Origin: Combretum micranthum
Lineage: Eukaryota > Streptophyta > Magnoliopsida > Myrtales > Combretaceae
NCBI GenBank assembly: GCA_024138025.1
Contig: JAMXBD010000393.1
Coordinates: 806,001 to 870,000 of the forward strand
Length of the DNA stretch: 64,000 bases
Direction: 5' to 3'
In this document: positions 57,941-64,000 of the stretch, one piece after another
Layout of the letters: every line of letters starts with the position of its first letter
Numbering within the stretch: the stretch's first letter is position 1
Made by a program: the position numbers and the translations under genes
The notes under the pieces: model-generated
Told to the model about the DNA's origin: nothing
The model's input: only the letters and a program-made list of their open reading frames with translations
The model's database searches: none

Positions 57941-59010
57941 TATGTCCCATAAAACACTAAGTGTACTAGGTAAAATTCTCGGGTAAATTGAGTATTTATA
58001 CAGTTGTACCCTAATTTGAAACTTTGTTGGTAATTTAATAATCACAAGAGATATAACCATAATATAAGATGCAACAAATAAAGAGAGTAAAGTTCAGAGA
58101 ATCAAGCTTGAAATTTTAGCAAAAAGTTCGGTCTGGCTCTTAATCTATACTGTCATACCAATTCCTCAAATGCGTACTTCACACCACTATATTGATCACC
58201 AACAATATAATGCTCAATTGAGCTACACAAAGTGTTCTTCAAAACAAGTATAAGTGTAGTGCACTTTTAGAAGAATTGCAAGAAAAGTAACAAAGCACTA
58301 CACTTTTCTTTTGATCTTAACTAGGGCTTGAATTGATTCACAAGAGTGCAAAGAAAAACAACAATTGATTTCTTTGTTTGATTGCAAATGAAAGCTCTTG
58401 AGTTAATGCTTTGATTTGCTCATAAGCTCATATATGTCAAGGACTATAAAGTGGATGTTGGACATAAAATTTTTTTTAGCTTAATCTTGCATTAAATATT
58501 CTTCAACGGCTAGCAAAAATTGCGGCAGGTCTAGACCTTTGTGTAATGGTTCAAACCTTTTGGTTATTTGGTAGAAGTCGAGCCTTCTAATCCGCAAAAG
58601 GTCAAGACCTTTGCATAATGGTATGAACTTCTAGGTCAATCGAGCATTCTGTTCACAAATGGTCCGGACTTCTATGCAAATCATTCGTACCTCTACTACA
58701 TTTCGACTTTGAAGCGTCTAAATGGTCTAGAACTTTGTAAAATTGTCCGAACCTATTGCGATTTTTTACTTTTGTTCCCAAAACAAAACGCATGGGTCTG
58801 GACCTTTGTGAAATGGTCCGGACTATGTGAACAAAAACATGTTTTTCCTTATATTTAATAATCTATTAAGTCTTTTTCAGAATTCTTGCTTTCATAATGC
58901 CATTGTATGATGATTTTGTCACTCAAAAACATATTTATTTATATAAACATAGTTTTAAGAAGATTTACAGTTTTGTCTCATTAAAATTACATATAATATT
59001 TTAGGTTCAA
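57941..59010 (-). mobile_element. Possible copia LTR remnant (orientation inferred)
   Basis: Non-coding DNA whose style resembles plant SIRE/Angela-type LTRs read on the minus strand, including the motif cluster at 58525-58830. No RT, PBS or partner LTR was found nearby and the ends are not defined. Confidence 0.3.
58525..58830. repeat. Cluster of inverted-repeat motifs GGTCTGGACC...GGTCCGGAC
   Basis: Five imperfect copies at about 58528, 58598, 58661, 58719 and 58795. The best is the last: GTCTGGACCTTTGTGAAAT followed by GGTCCGGAC. Each has a left GGTCNNGACCTTTG half and a right half with NGGTCCGNAC, separated by 6-9 bp. The copies are spaced 58-76 bp apart with unrelated sequence between. 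Confidence 0.8.
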
Positions 59011-59183
59011 CACACCCATGTTTACACCATATAGATAGTTAGATCTGTATAAATGGGTTATGTGGACCAACTTGCATCGTCCTGCTTCAACCCATAAGTT
59101 ATGCGGATCAGCTTGCTTTAACCTACCCAAAACTTTTGGCAGCCTAATCTATCATGTGTGAGTTGGTGGGTTAAGTAAGCTTA

Positions 59184-59747
59184 GGAGTGTTTATGGTTCG
59201 ATTAACCAGTCCATGATCCTAACTGTAATAATAGATTTTTTAATATTCCAATCCTTAACTAATTTATTATAAACGGTTAACTGTTTTTTTGGGTTAATTT
59301 TTTCGGGTTTTAACCGTTTAACATAATGATTTTAACAAATCAAATTGATAGTTTCAACAAACCTTATTTTTTAGCTTTTATCATAATTTTTTTTTAATTA
59401 TTATATATATTACAAGAGTTTAAAAAAAGAAAATCAAAATAAGAAAAAGGGGAAAAACAAGCGTTTTGATGTATCGCCATCAACAAAATCAAACCAAATT
59501 AATTACCACATTGACTTCTATCAAACATTGGATAAAACATAATAGTTTAATCGAAATCTAATGATCATTAACAAATCACCCAAAAAAGGACCTAGGTTCA
59601 AGAAAAATAGAAAATTTAGGATATTGGTGATCTCATACATCTAAGGAAGAATTGTATCAACAATACCACTCAAGCTCGATGAAGGCAAAAACTATCAAGC
59701 AACTACTATGAATGTTTTGAGAATCAATAAATGACCCTATTAACATC

Positions 59748-59793
<46 letters not shown>

Positions 59794-60356
59794 AAAATCA
59801 CATAATAGAAAAATCTACGAACACCCATTAACATAATGGTTAATTAAAAGATGTAGTTAACCGTATTTTTAACTATAATAATTAAAAATAATTTTTTGTT
59901 TAATAATTACATTTACAATTGCAAATGAACAAATAAAAATAACTAAAAAAACCAACAAATGAAGAATATAAATCTAATATAATATTACACAAATTAAAAT
60001 TTGATAACTTCTCTTTAATACAAATTACAACACAACAATATAATAAGTAAAACATAAAAGTTCTAATCACAACATGTCCTTAATTACAATAGATTTTAGG
60101 TTTTATCTTTTTCTATATATATATATATATATTTAAAAAAATAATTATATGTATATGTAAATTATATATATAATATATTTATAAATATTGAAATAGTTAA
60201 TCGTTAATTGTCGGTTTTTTGTGGTTATAAATTGAAACCGACAAAAATAAAACCATAATCATAAACCAAATCCAACAGATCGGTTGACCATATTTTTCAG
60301 ATTGGTTTTCTAGTTTTGGTTTGGTTTTTGATTTCATCGATTTTTTTGTACACTCT
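59184..60356. mobile_element. Non-autonomous DNA transposon-like element
   Basis: GGAGTGTTTATGGTTCGATT at the left and ATCGATTTTTTTGTACACTC at the right give short inverted ends (GAGTGT/ACACTC). Both sides are followed inwards by GGTTAACCG-, CGGTTTT- and GGTTTGGTTTTT-type words on opposite strands. The interior is AT-rich and non-coding and includes an (AAT)n run. No exact target duplication was seen. Confidence 0.45.
59749..59791. repeat. (AAT)n microsatellite
   Basis: About 14 AAT units. Confidence 0.95.
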
Positions 60357-60420
60357 TAAGTAGGCTGGCACGAGGACGCACTAATATTTTCCCTTTTTTT
60401 CTTAAAAAAATTAATATTAG

Positions 60421-60800
60421 AGCATATTTATTCTTGAATTGCTTAAGAAGTTGCTTAAAGTGCCATATTAGTATTTGAAGCAACTCTTTCTATTAAGTAA
60501 CTCTTTATCCCTAGTTACTTCAAGAGAGTTACTTATATACATATACATATTTTAAATTTTTGTGGGTTCTATTTTATTTTATTACCTTAAAAAATATTTA
60601 TATATATTTTTTATAAAGATTAAATAAGTGTGAAATGATCAATAGAACAAAGAATGAGAGTGTTACTATTTATAAAAATTAAATAAGTACGAAAAGACTA
60701 TTAGGAGGAGAGGTAAGAGGGTCACTTGTTATAGCAATCGTGGTTGCTAAGTAACCCACTTCATGCAGAAGCAATTGCTACATAAAAATATCTTTATTTT
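60421..60800. mobile_element. MITE-like element
   Basis: GAGCATATTTATTCTTGAATTG and GCTTAAGAAGTTGCTTA at the left are mirrored by TAAGTAACCCACTTCATG, CAGAAGCAATTGCTACATAA and AATATCTTTAT at the right. The interior has repeated TTTATAAAGATTAAATAAGT-like words (60613-60632 and 60671-60690). The GAGCA start is common in plant MITEs. Confidence 0.45.
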
Positions 60801-62330
60801 TGGCTAAACATAAAAAAAAAAAAAAAATTTCTTATTTAGATATAGGAAGAAAATTCTTATTTTCACAAATTCCTAAAGGTATCTGTTTTAATTTCATTTG
60901 AATAATTGATTACTTAAACATATAATTTAGACAATAAAATATTAAAAACTATATCATCTAACAACATGTTCACTACAAAAGTTTTAATCCCTTGTCATAA
61001 TCAATCATCATCCAAATAACAACTTAATTTCAATTTAAATTGAAACTTTGAAACATAATGTCCGTCAATATGATGTAATAAACAACAAATAACAATCTAA
61101 CTAGAATGAAAGTCTGAAATATAATAATGTTCATCATCATTCATTGTAATTTTTAAATGGTAGAAAGACAATGATTAAGGTTTCCTCTCTCAAATTTATT
61201 TTTATTCCTTTTTTTATGTCATATTTGTAATTGCAATTTATATACACACATATATATTCTAATGCAAGTTGAAATTTTTAAACCCAACCCCCTTTTCATT
61301 TTTCTTTTCTTTTCTTTTTTATGTATTGTCCTACATAGTACGTCCACTTGCATAATTCTATGAATAGAACTTTGAAATTAATCTTTTCCCTTTCTTATTC
61401 TTTTTTTTTTTTTTTTTTTTTGTAAATGCATTAGTGGAAGTTTTTAAAATTTTTGAAATATTGTTGTCACATTATTATAAGTTGATTTTCTTCCTTGTAA
61501 TCTCATAATTATATCTGACAATATCTTATGAAAATAAATTAATAGGAGTAAAGTTTAATAAAATGGAAAGGATTAGTTTCCGCTTCGGTTTAGATGACAA
61601 AAGCCATATGAATTAGTTCTAATAGATTCCTTGTACTTTTGAAAGTACAACTTTACTTCGACAACTTGTAAAAATATTTAAATAACTTTAAATTATTTTT
61701 ATAACTTTAAAACCAATCCTAAAACAATTACAAATAACAGCAATTTTAGGATTTATAGGTCTACTTTTTTAAAGGAAAGTTAAAAAGTCTGCGACGTGAA
61801 GTCGCACGGGCTCCAATGTGATTTGTCGAAAAAACATTTGCTGTCCATGAATACATTCCTCATGGTGTCCCAATTAATAAAAATTTGGCACACATTAATA
61901 AATTTTAAAAATAAAAACATCTTTAGGTCATATATTCGCAAAAATAAAATAGAGAAAATATGTTTGGGACATCAAATTTCATCTTTGTTCGTCGCATTGA
62001 TTTCAGACAAAGCAGGGGGGCTTCTATGATTCAGTTAGTTAATTTGACGGGATCGATCCGGTCAAGATTTAGACCGTTAATTTACTAGGATTTAATTATA
62101 ACCTTTTATCATATTAACTTGTAACTTGTTGTATAGGTTCAACACATGCCTATGTTTTTTTTTTCTCTTCCTTTCAATCATGATTGTCCTTGTCTTTTCT
62201 TTTTTTGATTTTTTTTCTCTTCTTTCACCTTTTTTATTATTTTTTTATGTCTTTCACTTTTTTGTTTTTTCTTTGCATCAATTTTTTTCTTGTAACCTTA
62301 CTTTCTCCCTATTAATCTCAATCTTATATT
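60801..62330. other. AT-rich intergenic DNA
   Basis: No gene. A T run at 61401-61421. A less AT-rich patch at 61790-62080 includes the open frame 61796-62029, without recognisable protein character, and a GGGATCGATCCGGTC palindromic word at 62050-62064. Confidence 0.45.
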
Positions 62331-64000
62331 TTTATATATGATATATTTGTTTATGTATATTATATATTTTATTTTAAAGCATAAAATAACATATCATATA
62401 TGTATGTGTGTTTTATATGTTGTATATGATATATATTTTATATGTTATAGTAATATATGATATATTTACATATGTTTTTATATTTATTTAAATGTATGTT
62501 AAAGCAATATAAAATATTTATAAATGCACTTATATGTTATATAAGATATATAGAGTGTATATATACTTTATAAGTTGTAGAAATATATATAATTTGTACA
62601 TGTTCCTATATGTTACATAGGATGTGTATATATATTTTGTCATATTAATATGTAAAACTTTTATACATAAAATTTGAATTGATTATATATTTTATATGTT
62701 ATATAGGATATGGTTGTATTTTTATATTATATATTTTATTATACGAGATAAAAATAATATATCATATATATTTTACATGCTATAGCAATATACAAAATTT
62801 TTATGTGTTCTTATATGTTATGTAGGATGTATATATATTATATGTTATATTAATATATTAAAATTTAATGTAAGAAATTTGCATAGTGTATATATATTTA
62901 TTTTAAGTCTTATATGTGATATATTTGTTTATGTGTATTGTATATTTTTTCCAAAACATAAAATAACATATCATATATTTTATATATGATATGTATTTTA
63001 TAGTTTATATAGGATATGTCTTCATATGTATATCGTATATTTCCTTATATAATATAAAAAAAACATTGTATGTTTATATATGTTATATGTTATACCGGAT
63101 GTAAATATTTTAAATATTAGAGTAATATATTAAATTAGGATATATATTATATCGTATAGTAATATAATAAATTAGAGAATATATTAAATGTTATATTGAC
63201 ATAAAAAATTTGTATGTTCTTATATGTTATTTAGGATATATATAAAATTTATATGTTATAGTAATATGTAAAATCTTTACACGTGAAATTTATACAATAT
63301 GTGTATATATTATTTCTTACATATGATATATACATATCAAATGTGATATATAATTTAGAAGCTACAATAAATAGCATTATTCGTATATGTCTATCATATG
63401 TTTTAACATATAAGATAAATAAGCATACCATATGTTATATTGAATATAAATACTTTATATGTTATAGTATTATATTAAATTAAGACATATATATTTTTAT
63501 ATGTTACAGTAATATATTAAATTATGGTATATATTATACGTTATATTAATATAAAAAAAATTGTATATGATCTTATGTGTTATTTATGATATATAATTTA
63601 TATGTACAGTGATTTATAATATTTTTATACATAGATTTTTCAAGTATATATATTTGATATATACTTTACATGTCGTACATAATATATTTGTTTGTGTAAT
63701 TTTAAAACACAAAAAATATCATTTGTTTATATATATCTTATATGATATACATGATATACAATTTTGATGTTATAATAACATAGAATATATTTGCATATAT
63801 CCATATATGTATTTAATATGTATATTATAGCAGCATATAAAATTTGCAAATGCTCTTATATGTTATATAAGATATATAATATGTATATATATTTTACACG
63901 TTAGACTATTATATAAATTTGTATATGGTCCTTTATGTTACATAGGATGTATATATATTATGTTATATTAATATGTAAAACTTTTATACATAAAATAAGA
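62331..64000. repeat. AT-rich satellite-like tandem array, open at the right edge
   Basis: Almost only A and T with sparse G and C. A composite unit recurs: (G)TTCNTATATGTTA.NTAGGATGTATATATATT, then ATGTTATANTAATATGTAAAA, then CTTTTATACATAAAATTT. Good copies start near 62602, 62808, 63209, 63565 and 63908. Spacing is irregular (about 200-400 bp), suggesting partial units or higher-order mixing. Short open frames in it are by-products. Confidence 0.75.

Overview
This 64 kb window is nuclear DNA of a flowering plant, most likely a eudicot. It is strongly AT-rich, has intron-containing genes, and carries plant-specific protein families (a DUF26/CRK receptor kinase and a GeBP/storekeeper DUF573 protein). 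Its repeats are plant types: Ty3/gypsy and Ty1/copia LTR elements, a Cassandra TRIM with 5S-like LTRs, plant L1-type LINE relics, a Mutator-like element and several MITE-like foldbacks. I cannot name the species. Only two protein genes look intact; almost everything else recognisable is transposon debris.

Layout: 172-7777 is a complete but dead Ty3/gypsy element (two long LTRs, PBS, PPT, decayed gag-pol). 7778-13200 is gene-free AT-rich DNA with microsatellites and MITE-like pieces. 13210-14610 is an LTR-like relic carrying five copies of a TGTACG..CGTACA palindrome. 14617-17971 is a truncated minus-strand Ty1/copia element. 17972-27570 is gene-free and holds MITEs, a SINE-like fragment, a cluster of about 50-bp repeats (23160-23690) and LTR-like relics. 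27574-28380 is a Cassandra TRIM. 28441-31933 is interpreted as a 3.5 kb solo LTR with perfect ATATT target duplications. 32200-33657 is a LINE 3' fragment.

The first intact gene is at 33952-35142 (+), an intronless GeBP/storekeeper-like gene. It is followed by about 3.3 kb without coding potential that contains a G-rich tract and a 176-bp tandem duplication. 38480-43279 is AT-rich and ends with a foldback MITE just upstream of the second gene. That gene, at 43280-47403 (+), is a seven-exon cysteine-rich receptor-like kinase of 657 predicted residues. All splice phases are consistent and the kinase catalytic motifs are conserved.

47404-64000 holds no intact gene. It contains a copia RNase H relic, a well-delimited Mutator-like element (50023-52384, 9-bp target duplication, TIRs of about 550 bp, transposase core lost), a second LINE relic, a tandem 73-bp duplication, further LTR-like and MITE-like pieces, and an AT-rich satellite-like array running off the right edge.

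The two genes have no evident functional link: one would be a nuclear DNA-binding regulator, the other a plasma-membrane receptor kinase. No microbial-type system, CRISPR array or structural RNA gene was found. The less ordinary observations are the recurrent short palindromic motif clusters inside unrelated LTR-type sequences, the Mutator element that keeps only the N-terminal part of its transposase, and the parallel loss of catalytic residues in the gypsy element.
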